This document shows, in pieces, positions 1-9,659 of a DNA stretch of 64,000 nt. This stretch comes from Panicum virgatum. Lineage: Eukaryota > Streptophyta > Magnoliopsida > Poales > Poaceae. A program made the position numbers and the translations under genes. Location of the stretch: the NCBI RefSeq assembly GCF_016808335.1, contig NC_053146.1:29985495-30049494 (forward strand). Reading direction: 5' to 3'. Every line of letters starts with the position of its first letter. Position 1 is the stretch's first letter. The notes under the pieces were generated by a model that was given only the letters and a program-made list of their open reading frames with translations, made no database searches and had not been told where the DNA came from.

Positions 1-850
1 TCAGAAGTTCCAACTTGGCAGCTAACATGTCGACTATGTCGATTTGATGCACGCCCCTGGGACGGGCTGGCTGCCTTTCTCCTTTCCAACTTTGATTGGA
101 AGCTATCTTGTCAATTAGCATCTTTGCTCCCGCAACATCGAGAGAAAGGAAGGAACCACCCGCAGCTGCGTCAACGTGGTCCTGGGCTTGCTGATTCAGG
201 CCATGGAAGAAGTTCTGAATGATCAGCCACTCTTCTATGCCGTGGTGTGGGCATGCTTGTATGTACTACTGGAGATGCACCCAGACTTCCGGGATGGTCT
301 CATCCAGTAATTGCTGAATTCCGATGATCCTGTTCCGGAGGGAATTGGTCTTGCCCACTGGAAAGTACTTGGCTAGGAATGCATTTGAACAAGCTTCCCA
401 TGTTGTGAAAGCTTCCTTGTTCTAGTAGAACCACGTCTTGGCCTTCCCGAGCAGTGAGAACGGGAACAGGCGAAGACAGACGTCATCCAGAGTAGTTCCT
501 CTGGGGTTGATGGTGTTACTCACCTCCAGGAAGTTCTAGAGATGGGCGTTGGCATCCTCGGATGCCTTTCCACATAACGGGCTTGCTTGGACCATGTTCA
601 TGAGTCCAGTCTTCAGCTCAAAGCCGTCATTGCCGACTTGGTTGGCATTCAATCCAGTAGGAATGTGGCTACTAGACGGGGCAGAGAACCGACAGAGAGT
701 CTTCTGAGCCATGGATGGAGATGCTGGAGTGGAAGGTGAACTGATAGGGCAAGTGAGCTTTTTCTGAGGTGGGACGATGCGGCGTCTCACGATTCTCCCA
801 ATTCTTTCTGGATTTAGGTGGAAGTTACTTGGTAGGTCGAAACCGGTCAT
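1..850 (-). pseudogene. gag: Degenerate gag of element A (retrotransposon gag domain)
   Basis: Starting from the ATG at 850 the minus strand encodes a gag N-terminus that includes ELKTGLMNMVQ and KASEDANAHL, followed by a retrotransposon-gag (PF03732-like) core recognisable by FPFSLLGKAKTWFY, FLAKYFPVGKT and FFHGLNQQAQDHVDAAAGG. This family forms the virus-like particle shell. At least three in-frame stops break it: near 538 (after NAHL), near 424 (after TWFY) and near 270 (after VHLQ), each looking like a CAG-to-TAG change. The frame is otherwise continuous to position 1, so this is an ageing copy decayed mainly by point mutation. The C-terminus and pol are outside the window. Confidence 0.75.
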
Positions 851-962
851 GCACTGCTCTACATCGATCAAAAGATGGAGAGAGCAATGGTAAGCCCGCT
901 AGGGTTAGCGGCGATAAACTAGTAGAGTTTATCAAACTATCTACGATATCTTTAGCCAATTG

Positions 963-982
963 CTTCCCCGACAATAGCACCA
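963..982 (-). other. Primer-binding site candidate of element A
   Basis: Read on the minus strand this is TGGTGCTATTGTCGGGGAAG, close to the TGGCGCCGTTGCCGGGGA site common in Athila/Tat elements. It sits 8 nt inside the inferred LTR end at 991 and about 110 bp upstream of gag. Two or three differences from the usual site fit decay. The exact LTR/PBS boundary is uncertain. Confidence 0.5.
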
Positions 983-990
983 GAAATGCT

Positions 991-2122
991 TGTTGGCATT
1001 TCTTATGCCCGATTAGAATAGATATTCTGCAAGCGCACAGAATCACCACTGTAGCACTTCACTTTGGAGTATTCCAGGGTATCGTATTTTTCCTCAGGGA
1101 AGCACTATGGTAAAGAGTATCGTAAACCGATTGATAACCGTACTAGCTTAATCGACTGACTAACTAGACGGGGGTAAGCCAGATAGGTAGGTAGGATAAG
1201 TGGCCAAGCAATGACCGAGTGACACACAGAGACTCTAAATCTTAGAGAGGTAGTAGCTGGGAGGACAACGAGCGAGATAAGACACCTGATACACTTCTGA
1301 ACTATCGAGCTAGCCTCTCTAAATCAGACTAAACACCTAACTAGCTCTTGGGAAAGAAGAGCTTACTTTGGCAGCTGGAAGAGGAAGGACTTCAGAAAGG
1401 GATGAGAGGGGAGTCCAACGACAACCTGTACTACTGCTATGAAAACACCCGAAAGTGGTGGACTACAAAGGACGGATAGGGCTGTCACCACCTACCGACT
1501 ACCATAACGGTTTCGTGGGGTGGAACACACTTTCTAGCTAACACTAAGGTCAGACACCACGTCTGCACTCGGTGTTAGGATTTCTCTCGAGACCTTCAAG
1601 AGAAATCCCCCTCAACCTAGAGCACTAACTTGAGATACTCTAGTCCGGGCAAGAAAACCCGTAAGATAAGTTCCCGATCACTAAGAGAGATAACTTAGCC
1701 TAAGCTAGAGGAAAACATCTGTGCTCAAGCTGAACCTCAGACTTGAGTAAATAAAAGACTACAGAAAGTAAAGCTGAGCTCGGAAAAGAAAAGAAGATAA
1801 CTTATATTAATAATGTCAAAAGAAAGATACAAGAGCTATACCAGACTTCCGATGACTTCGGAGTCCCGAGCAAGCTGGACTCGACACTAACTCCCAAGCT
1901 ACTAACCTACTCTAGAAAGTACAAGTGGAAGAGAAGAGCTCCAATGGTGTGTGTTGAAGTGATGGATGGTGCCTCCTTTTATAGCCCTCACAAGGTTGGT
2001 AACCGGCAGTTATCCTCCGTAGTGTCAGTTGAAAGTAGGAAAGGTCGGTGTGCTTAACTTCCACGCGAAGCCGGGGCTTGAGACACTACAAAGTGGGGCC
2101 GGCCGGCCTCCCCTAGGCCGTC
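991..2122 (-). repeat. 5' LTR of element A, part next to the primer-binding site
   Basis: This segment begins TGTTGGC on the plus strand, matching the inverted start of the other end of the LTR family. It aligns by eye with element B's LTR: the stretch near 1380-1530 (GGGATGAG, TGCTATGAAA, CACCACCTACCG) recurs near 14520-14660. It ends at the Tekay-1 insertion point inside a GGCCGGCCGGCC-rich stretch that continues at 13793. No coding potential is credible here; the short plus-strand frames are chance. Confidence 0.7.
1975..1984 (-). promoter_or_regulatory. TATA box of element A LTR (minus strand)
   Basis: The minus strand reads CTATAAAAGG about 1 kb upstream of the primer-binding site. It is aligned with CTATAAATAGG in the related LTR of B (15067-15077), so it is the likely core promoter for A's genomic RNA. 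Confidence 0.55.
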
Positions 2123-3329
2123 TGTAACACCCTAATTTAAATTTCAGCATTTAGTAATAAATTTAATTGGCTTTATTTATTTTCTTAAGGTTTATTGTGT
2201 TTAGTTGGCATTTAATTCAATTTTGTTCCTCAAGTAATTAAAATTTGTCCTAGGTTTACTTTTAATGTTGCATTCATGCTGGTGCATACTTTTAATTGAT
2301 TGTGGTTTGAATTCAAATTCATATTTGAATTCAACCTTTGTTTGACTTAGATTTGAAATGAGAGAGTAAATAGAAATAGAAAGGAAAATAGAAAACAAAC
2401 CCAAACCCACAACAAAAACCCAACCCAACAGCAACCCAACCCGGCCCTTTCCTTCTCCCGCATGGGCCCAGCACGCTGGCCCAGCCGGCTACCCCGCACG
2501 GCCCGCGCGGCCCAGCACTCACCCTCACCCTCACCCTTACCCGCGCGCTACGCCCGCCTGTCAACTGGGCCGCCCGTCACCCCGCGTTTTCCCCCGAGCC
2601 GCTGCAACCCGGCTCCACCTGTCAGCCAGCCCGTCGCCTCGCGCCCGCAGAGCCCCCGTCTCGCTGCGCCCCCGGGCCCATCCGTCGGCACCGATCCCCC
2701 ACCGCAGCGTCGCCCCTCCTCTCGCTGACAGCCAGGGCCCCGCTGTCAGGGCCGTCCTCCTCCTCCCGCAATGCCCGCGCTGCAACAGATGGCCGCGATC
2801 CCCGCGCTGCATCAACCTCGACGCCGACCTCCGCCACACGCCGCCGCGGAACTCCAACGCCGGCGACTCTGCCCGGCCTCCCAGCGCAATCCCAACCCTC
2901 GGTGAGCTTCACTTTTCCCTCCCCTCCCTGTTAGACCGATAGTTAGGGCCGGTAACCCGTTCCAGCGGCCGGAACGCCACCCGCCGGCGTGCCTCCGCCG
3001 CGCGTAGCGCCGCTCCACCGTGGCGAGCTCTGTCCGAGCCCGGAAAACCCCGCATAGATGCACAGGTGGATTAGCCACGTCGTGCTGATCACTCCGGACT
3101 CAAACCCGAGTCCAAACGAATCCCTGAGCAACGAATCCGATGAACTCCGACGAGCCGAGCTGCGCGCTACCACGGGAAAAGGTCCCCGGCGACCCAGCGC
3201 CGCCGACCGTGGCCCCCTTTCGCCCTGAGCCGCTAGATCCCGAATCAACGGCCCCGATTAGAATGTGGGCCGATCCGATCTGATCCGCCCGATCGCGATC
3301 TGACGGCCCAGAATCAAAGATACCGGTTC

Positions 3330-3600
3330 GGCCGGTACTTTTTGCTAAAGAGCCCTTTAGTTTTCCGAGATTCAACCCGCAGTCCTGTGCCATTCAAAAG
3401 TATTTCCAAATAGGTCCTGTTTTTAACGCTTAAGCCCCTGGCCTTCTTAGAAATCGAACCCGCGGTCCAGAGTTGTAGTTTTTGCACGTTGGACCCTAGA
3501 TCTTTAGTTTAATTATGTTTTAGCCCTCGGTTTTAGCAGAAAAGTCCCTGGAACTTCAGTTTTCTTACAAATAAGCCCCTAGAACTTGTTTTTGGCTTAG
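3330..3600 (+). repeat. Degenerate short repeats in the Tekay LTR
   Basis: Units resembling AAGCCCCTGGAACTT or AAGTCCCTAGA recur about every 40-55 bp (for example near 3350, 3412, 3433, 3490, 3548 and 3574). The same type of unit recurs at equivalent places in the other Tekay LTRs and near 18110-18180 in solo LTR C. The array falls in the predicted first intron of the LTR-borne split frame. Function unknown. Confidence 0.4.
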
Positions 3601-3781
3601 ATTATGCGTCTTAGCTCCGTTTTTAGCGTTCTTTATATCCACGCGATCGTTGTAACGCATAGAATAGTTTCAGACTAGTTTAGTGCGCTGTTTCTATGTG
3701 TTGATGTACTATTTCTTAGCTTTTGTTAGAGTTTGCTTGTATGCTTATTTTTGTGCATTGTTTTGGCCATGTGTTCGTGAG

Positions 3782-3874
3782 TAGACGTTGATCCATCTGA
3801 GGAGCCCCAGTACCAGTACCAGGAGCAGCCGTCTTCCGAGCAGTTTGAGCAGCAGCCAGAGCAGTACGAGGAAG
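3782..3874 (+). CDS. LTR-borne split ORF, acidic exon 2 (Tekay-1 5' LTR copy)
   Basis: A 93-nt exon-like segment in the LTR encodes an acidic Gln/Glu/Tyr-rich peptide (VDPSEEPQYQYQEQPSSEQF, then EQQPEQYEE). It ends at G|GCAAGT, the consensus 5' site of GC-AG introns, and joins in phase 1 to the exon at 4927. The segment is exactly 93 nt in the Tekay-1, Tekay-3 and E LTRs. The left boundary (AG at 3780-3781) is the weakest part, and no upstream in-frame ATG was found, so initiation is unresolved. I know of no family for it. It could be a real small protein, a coding fossil, or a spliced leader. Other copies carry single nonsense changes. Confidence 0.4.
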
Positions 3875-4926
3875 GCAAGTATAACATGAACAACCTATCA
3901 CCTTTAATTACAATTTCATACTGCATTTTAATACTGTATGCCTATAAGGACTTTCCTAGCCACTTTATATCCTTTATATATACCTTTGGGTTGCATTTTG
4001 GTTAGTTGTGCTAGGTTGCTGCGCTATAACACACTCTGGTCCTTTTTTTAATTAATTTGATTAATGGTTTACTTGAACTTAATTCTGAGAGTGGCCCTCT
4101 GTGTGGATGAGTGGCTCACGTCTCGTTAAAAGATGTTTTTGTAGAAACATGGTTTAGGGGGCCAGCACGGTGCTTAGTGCTGGGTTGGCCACTCTCCATA
4201 AGAACCGGTTCATAGAGCGACAACCTGGGACAACAGCGCTACCACAAGGCTAGAATGGGATAGACTTGGCTTATTAATTAGGTCTTTTTGGTTTGGAGTA
4301 ACTTACCTGCGGGGCAAGAGTAGTAAGCTTCAATGGTCCCTGCTCCTCCGGCTGGTCTGTGCTTGGATTGTGCTCCTGTGCTTGTACCCCCGTGAGGTGG
4401 GCCCCATCGTCGCCGACCTAACTCTTAGCGGTTACGCCTTACCAACGAGATTCTTTGTAACGGCCTCGTAGTGAGTCGCTAGCCATCTCACCTAAGGAAG
4501 TGTGATGAACAACTGGCGTAGCTCACGACTTGTGGGTAAAGATGTGCAACCTCTGCAGAGTGTAAAACTGGTATACTAGCCGTGCTCACGGTTATGAGCG
4601 GCCCAGATCCTCCTTTTGATTAGTGGAGTTATCTCCTTCCGACGAGGGAGGTGCTTCTCGGGGTTACCTTGGTGGCTTGGTTTCGGTTTGGTTCTCAGTA
4701 ATAGTATGAATAATTCTGATTAATTACTATGTAACTGGGTTAATGGTAATTCATCAACTCGTAGTAAATAGCTTTAATAAAATCTTGCCAACACTTAAAA
4801 GCTAATGCAGTTGAGTCAGCCAACTTTAGAGCCTCATAGTTTGTGTTATACTTGTTGAGTACAAGTTGTGTACTCACCCTTGCCTCTTCTCTACTTTTTC
4901 CTCTTGGCTACGCTACTGCTGCTCAG

Positions 4927-4982
4927 TTCCTGCCGACTCGAGGGAGTTCGTCCAGCGCTACCAGGACTACGAGGACTTCTAG
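4927..4982 (+). CDS. LTR-borne split ORF, terminal exon 3 (Tekay-1 5' LTR copy)
   Basis: A long pyrimidine tract and TGCTGCTCAG precede this 56-nt exon. Joined in phase 1 to position 3874 it encodes the C-terminus ending REFVQRYQDYEDF and stops at TAG 4980-4982. The intron between (3875-4926) is 1052 nt with GC...AG ends. In fragment F (56940-56995) the same exon keeps its length and frame despite several base changes, some of them synonymous. The only length change seen is a 1-nt insertion in E. The function is unknown. Confidence 0.42.
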
Positions 4983-5205
4983 GTGTTCGTCTCCCAGTCG
5001 ACGTACCTGTGGCGCCCTGCTTCAGCTTCGGAGAGCTTTTATCGTATTTTGTACTTCGCTTCCGCTGTATCAGACATTTTGTCATTAATGTAATAAATAA
5101 CATTCGTATACGCTTTATTATGTCTTATTCGTGATATGTGCTATGATATACTGTTCATTCTGTTGTATATACGTGTGACTTGATCCTGGCACGTATATGA
5201 TTGCT

Positions 5206-5229
5206 CGGTTTATGTTCTTTTATAAACCG
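5206..5229 (+). other. Terminal hairpin of the Tekay LTR
   Basis: CGGTTTAT (5206-5213) and ATAAACCG (5222-5229) form an 8-bp stem with an 8-nt loop, 9 bp from the LTR end and just upstream of the primer-binding site. The same arms are present at the U5 end of the other Tekay LTRs except F, whose loop region differs. A role in priming or integration is inference. Confidence 0.5.
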
Positions 5230-5241
5230 GGTGTTACAGAG

Positions 5242-5254
5242 TGGTATCAGAGCC
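5242..5254 (+). other. Primer-binding site of Tekay-1
   Basis: TGGTATCAGAGCC, complementary to the 3' end of plant initiator methionine tRNA, starts 4 nt after the 5' LTR. This is the usual minus-strand primer site in this clade. Confidence 0.9.
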
Positions 5255-5811
5255 ATATCGACTGTAGGACGAAGCCTAGATAGAACTGGTCGAGTTTTAG
5301 GACTTCTTCTCTCTAATCCTTGTCTGCTGAAACTATTTTACTATTATACCCCTTGACTTCTTTGACTTTTTACCCTTCTTGCCTTGATTTCTCTCTAAAG
5401 AATAGTTTTCGTAGATTTTTGGCCTGAATCAGTCATCTGACCACCATGAGTGTTAGCTAGGTGACCCTTTTATAATAATACGATAGCACGCTCTGCGATG
5501 CGTTGTGTTAGTCGAGTCTTTTGTTAAACTTGGCTAAGTCGTGAAAATTGTCTGCTTGTTATTATGCTACATGGCTGATTTGGATTTTCTGAATGATTGG
5601 ATAGCTTAGTAGTTTAAATTTGTTTAAAGAAAATCACTCAGATGCTAAAGTTAACTAATTAATAAAATGAGTTAGATCGTTGGGGGTAAAACAGTCAACT
5701 CTATCCTGTCTACTTTATCATGGCTGAGTCTTTTGCCGCAAAGAGTTATCATATCCATCTGAATTTATTCCTGCAATATCCTTACTCGTGAAATCTTTTG
5801 TCCAAAATCAG
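5255..5811 (+). other. Untranslated leader of Tekay-1
   Basis: About 560 bp of AT-rich sequence with several upstream ATGs and no coding frame. It ends in CAG directly before the gag ATG, which looks like a 3' splice site, and a possible donor (TAG|GTGACC) lies at 5460/5461. Tekay-3 has the same leader. A leader intron is possible but weaker than the intron inside gag. Confidence 0.4.
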
Positions 5812-6327
5812 ATGGTGAACACCAGGCGTGGTTCTGACCAGCAGGGGCAGAACAATCAGGGTCAGAACACCCAGGGGACCGGGATCCCGATGCCGCCACC
5901 TTTGACTCCGGAGCAGTACTTCCAGCTCCAGATGCAGATGATGGCTACCCTGAACAACACTGTTCAGGCTCTTCAGCAGGCTCACACTCAGCCTCCGCCT
6001 CCTCCACCGCCGCAGCCTCGCGACAGGTGTGCTGAGTTCCTGAGGGGTCACCCGCCGACGTTTTCTCACACGTCCGACCCTCTTCAGGCTGACGACTGGC
6101 TCCGTGTAGTGGAGCGTCAGCTGGACATCGCCCAGTGCGATGATCGGGAGAGAGTTCTGTACGCAGCAGGACAGCTGCGAGGGGCAGCTTTGGACTGGTG
6201 GGAGTCCCACCCAGTTCATGACCGCGAGTCTCTTACTTGGCTCCAGTTCAGGGAGCGCTTCCGCAGCCACAACGTCCCCGCGGGCGTTATGAAGATGAAA
6301 CAGAAGGAGTTCCTTGCACTGAAGCAG
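5812..6327 (+). CDS. gag: Gag, exon 1 (Tekay-1)
   Basis: The start is the ATG at 5812, which gives MVNTRRGSD and matches the only ATG start in Tekay-3 (39757); the frame is open further upstream but only from a GTG. The 172 codons hold a Gln/Pro-rich N-terminus, then the gag core with DPLQADDWLRVVERQLDI and GAALDWWESHPV. Gag polymerises into the particle that packages element RNA. The exon ends at LALKQ and the frame resumes without loss at 6438, across a GT-AG intron. Without splicing the product would stop 13 residues later. Confidence 0.85.
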
Positions 6328-6437
6328 GTAATCTTAAGTATAATCATTCAGCGGTTTCTTTTGAGCTAATGCCCCTTGTTCTATTCTTATGAATCTTGAG
6401 TTAATCTTTCGATATCTATCTGTCTTTGTGAATTCAG
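6328..6437 (+). other. Predicted 110-nt phase-0 intron inside gag (Tekay-1)
   Basis: The donor is CAG|GTAATC and the acceptor TTTGTGAATTCAG|GGG. Removal joins LALKQ to [10 protein letters not shown] in frame, which is the uninterrupted gag order. The segment carries an in-frame stop, is AT-rich beside GC-rich exons, and has branch-point-like TTAATC and CTAATG motifs. Tekay-3 has an intron of identical length at the identical site (40270-40379). Confidence 0.75.
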
Positions 6438-8135
6438 GGGACTATGTCGGTCACGGAGTATCGTGATCGTTTTCTTCAGCTGGCTCGCTACGCCCCTGCC
6501 GATGTTGCGGATGACCGCAAGAAGCAGGAGCACTTCATGGAGGGCCTTGAGGACTACCTCCAGTACGCGCTGCTCAACCTCCGCTTCGACGACTTCAACC
6601 ATCTGGTTGACAGCGCGCTCAACACTGAGCGCAAGCACCTGGAGATGGAGGACAAGAAGAGGAAGGTTGTCCCCGTTGCTTCCGGCAGCAACACTCACCC
6701 TCGACTCCAGCAGCCCCAGCAGTACCAGCAGCAGTACCGGCCTCCCCAGCAGTACCAGCAGAGGCCACCGCAGCAGTACCCGCCTCGACAGCAGCAGCAG
6801 GCGGGGCAGGGCCAGAGGTTACCGGCACCTCTGGCTCGTGCTCCACCGGCTCCACCGGCACCGCAGGCTCCACGTCCGGCAGCTCCTACCGGACAGCAGG
6901 CTCAGGGACCTCCTCGCACCTGCTTTCACTGCGGCCAGCCGGGGCACTACGCCAACGCTTGCCCCCGGAAGGCGCAGGCGGGACAGCAGGGGCGCCCAGC
7001 TCAGCCCAGGGCGCCAGCACAGGGCAGGGTGAACCACGTGACGGCCGAGTCAGCGGCCGAGGCTCCCAACGTGGTTATTGGTACGTTCATGGTTAATTCA
7101 TATCCAGCTACAGTGCTTTTTGATACTGGTGCTACGCATTCCTTCATTACTCAGTCTTTTGTCGAGCATCATGGTATTCATACTAGCACATTAAAGAGGT
7201 GCCTGTTTGTATCTTCACCGGGAGGACAGTTGAGGTCTCACACTTACTGCCCGAGAGTCAGTGTTTCTTTGAGGGGAGTAGAGTTCTGTACTGATCTGAT
7301 GGTGCTAGACACCAAGGGCATTGATGTCATTCTAGGAATGGAGACTCTGGCCAAATGGGGAGTTCGGATAGATTGTGCTCAGAGGACAGTCTTGCTATCA
7401 GCTTCCAGTGGCCAAGAGGTTGTTATCAGTGCAGTAGAGCCTTCTGGATTTCTTCATCAGATGGAGGCTAGACCCACGGACGGTATTCGCGTGGTGTCTG
7501 AATTCCCGGATGTCTTTCCGGATGATCTGCCAGGTATGCCGCCTGAACGCGCCATTGAGTTTTGTATTGATCTCTTGCCTGGCACAGCTCCTATTGCAAA
7601 GCGGCCCTACCGTATGGCACCTATAGAGCATGAAGAAGTAAAGAAGACTATTGATGAGTTGCTAGCCAAGGGCTATATCCGTCGCAGCTTCTCTCCTTGG
7701 GCTTTTCCATTATTGCTGGTAGATAAGAAGGATGGCTCGAAGAGGATGTGTGTCGATTATCGGGAGCTGAATGCAGTCACCATCAAGAACAAGCATCCAC
7801 TGCCCCGTATTGAGGATCTCTTCGATTTGCTTCGAGGTGCTCATATATTCTCGAAGATTGATCTTCGTTCGGGTTATTTTCAGCTGAGGATCCGTCCTGG
7901 GGATATTCCGAAGACGGCATTCACCTGCAAGTACGGGCTATATGAGTATACAGTCATGTCCTTCGGCTTGACTAATGCCCCGGCTTACTTCATGCATCTG
8001 ATGAACATGGTCTTCATGGATTATCTGGATGTCTTCGTGGTGATTTTCATTGATGATATTCTGATCTTCTCCAAGACAGAAGAAGAGCATGAGGAGCATC
8101 TGAGACTCGTATTGCAGAGATTGAGGGAGCATTAG
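6438..8135 (+). CDS. gag-pol: Gag C-terminus, protease and first part of RT (Tekay-1)
   Basis: Exon 2 continues in one frame from gag into pol. In order there are the rest of the gag core, a Gln/Pro-rich linker, a CCHC zinc knuckle at 6921-6962 ([14 protein letters not shown]), an aspartic protease with the DTGA active site at 7122-7133, and reverse transcriptase with [11 protein letters not shown] and the catalytic IDD of FIDDILIF near 8048-8056. There is no gag/pol frameshift, as is usual in this clade. The frame ends at TAG 8133-8135, where Tekay-3 has CAG (42075-42077), so this is a C-to-T nonsense change. The reading frame continues directly after it. Confidence 0.88.
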   Translation, partial: GTMSVTEYRDRFLQLARYAPADVADDRKKQEHFMEGLEDYLQYALLNLRFDDFNHLVDSALNTERKHLEMEDKKRKVVPVASGSNTHPRLQQPQQYQQQYRPPQQYQQRPPQQYPPRQQQQAGQGQRLPAPLARAPPAPPAPQAPRPAAPTGQQAQGPPRTCFHCGQPGHYANACPRKAQAGQQGRPAQPRAPAQGRVNHVTAESAAEAPNVVIGTFMVNSYPATVLFDTGATHSFITQSFVEHHGIHTSTLKRCLFVSSPGGQLRSHTYCPRVSVSLRGVEFCTDLMVLDTKGIDVILGMETLAKWGVRIDCAQRTVLLSASSGQEVVISAVEPSGFLHQMEARPTDGIRVVSEFPDVFPDDLPGMPPERAIEFCIDLLPGTAPIAKRPYRMAPIEHEEVKKTIDELLAKGYIRRSFSPWAFPLLLVDKKDGSKRMCVDYRELNAVTIKNKHPLPRIEDLFDLLRGAHIFSKIDLRSGYFQLRIRPGDIPKTAFTCKYGLYEYTVMSFGLTNAPAYFMHLMNMVFMDYLDVFVVIFIDDILIFSKTEEEHEEHLRLVLQRLREH

Positions 8136-9659
8136 TTGTATGCCAAGTTCAGCAAGTGCGAGTTCTGGATTGACGAGGTGCCATTCCTCGGTCATGTTAT
8201 CTCTCAGGGAGGCATTGCTGTTGATCCGAGCAAGGTGAAGGATGTGCTCGAGTGGGAGACACCGCAGACGGTGAAGGAAGTCAGATCATTCTTGGGCTTA
8301 GCTGGATATTATCGGAGGTTCATTGAGAATTTCTCCAAGATCGTGAAGCCTTTGACTTCTTTGCTGGAGAAAAATGTGGCTTTCGTGTGGACTGATGAGC
8401 GTCAGAGGGCCTTTGATGAGCTGAAGAAGAGGTTGACTACGGCGCCAGTCGTGACTCTGCCAGACCAGACGAAGAGGTTCACGGTATATTGTGACGCTTC
8501 GAAGGATGGTCTTGGGTGTGTTTTGATGCAGGAGGGCAGAGTGATTGCTTATGCTTCACGGCAGTTACGTCGGCATGAGCTGAATTATCCCACCCATGAT
8601 CTTGAGTTAGCCGCAGTTGTGCATGCTCTGAAGATTTGGAGGCACTACTTGTATGGGCAGCGTTGTGATATCTACACTGATCACAAGAGCCTCAAGTACA
8701 TTTTCACGCAGAATGAGCTGAACATGCGGCAGAGAAGATGGCTAGAGTTGGTCAAGGATTATGATCTGGATATTCACTATCATCCGGGCAAGGCCAATGT
8801 TGTAGCAGATGCTCTGAGCAGAAGGAGTTATGTCAACATGGCCGTGGCTTTCCAGATGCCTACAGAGTTATGCGAGGAGTTCGAGCAGTTGAGTCTGGGC
8901 TTCTTGCATCATACTTCCAGTGCAGCTTTCGAGGCAGTACCGACTCTTGAGTCAGAGATCAGGCAGCATCAGAAAGATGATGAGAAGCTACAGGAGATTC
9001 GTGAGTTGCTCAAGAAGGGCAAGGCCCCACATTTTAGAGAGGATGATCAAGGTACCTTGTGGTACAAGAACCGGATCTGTGTACCAGATGTAAAGGATCT
9101 CCAGAAGTTGATTCTGAGCGAGGCCCATGATACAGCTTACTCTATTCATCCGGGCAGCACGAAGATGTACTATGATCTGAAAGAACGTTTCTGGTGGTAT
9201 GGGATGAAGCGTTCAGTGGCAGAGTACGTGGCTATTTGTGACACCTGTCAGCGTGTCAAGGCTGAGCATCAGAGGCCAGCGGGTCTGTTGCAGCCTTTGA
9301 AGATTCCAGAGTGGAAATGGGAGGAGATCACTATGGACTTCATTGTTGGATTGCCTCGTACTCAGAAAGGGTACAACTCCATTTGGGTAGTAGTGGATCG
9401 ATTGACGAAGGTTGCTCACTTCATTCCGGTGAACACTACTTACTCCGGCGCTAGACTTGCAGAGTTGTACATCTCTCGGATTGTCTGCTTGCATGGTGTG
9501 CCCAAGAAGATTATATCTGACAGAGGGTCTCAGTTCACTTCTCGGTTCTGGGAGCAGCTCCATGATTCGTTGGATACGAAGCTGCGTTTCAGTACGGCTT
9601 ATCACCCTCAGACAGATGGACAACAGAGAGAACCAACCAAGTGTTGGAGGATATGCTGA
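8136..9659 (+). pseudogene. pol: RT end, RNase H and integrase core (Tekay-1, after nonsense codon)
   Basis: The same frame continues from the nonsense codon with the RT C-terminus ([14 protein letters not shown]), RNase H with its three acidic sites in [21 protein letters not shown] and YTDHKSL, and integrase. Integrase shows the HHCC zinc finger ([11 protein letters not shown] to CDTCQR) and the first two acidic residues of its DDE triad ([15 protein letters not shown]). A 1-bp deletion near 9620 shifts the frame just before the third catalytic residue, and translation then ends at 9659. Without the stop and shift, the order matches a complete chromovirus pol. Confidence 0.85.

Larger units (their letters stand above)
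2123..5238 (+). repeat. 5' LTR of Tekay-1 (3116 bp, internally deleted)
   Basis: The LTR starts TGTAACACCC and ends GGGTGTTACA. Compared with its partner at 10420-13792 it lacks about 267 bp after position 2797; the missing part corresponds to roughly 11098-11357 of the 3' LTR. It also carries a 12-bp CCCTCA-type expansion near 2520-2540. The missing block holds the TATA-like motif and the AACCCTAGCC leader, so this LTR probably lost its promoter. The 3' half (exon 2, exon 3 and U5) is almost identical to the 3' LTR. Long stretches without other genes here are LTR sequence. Confidence 0.9.
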
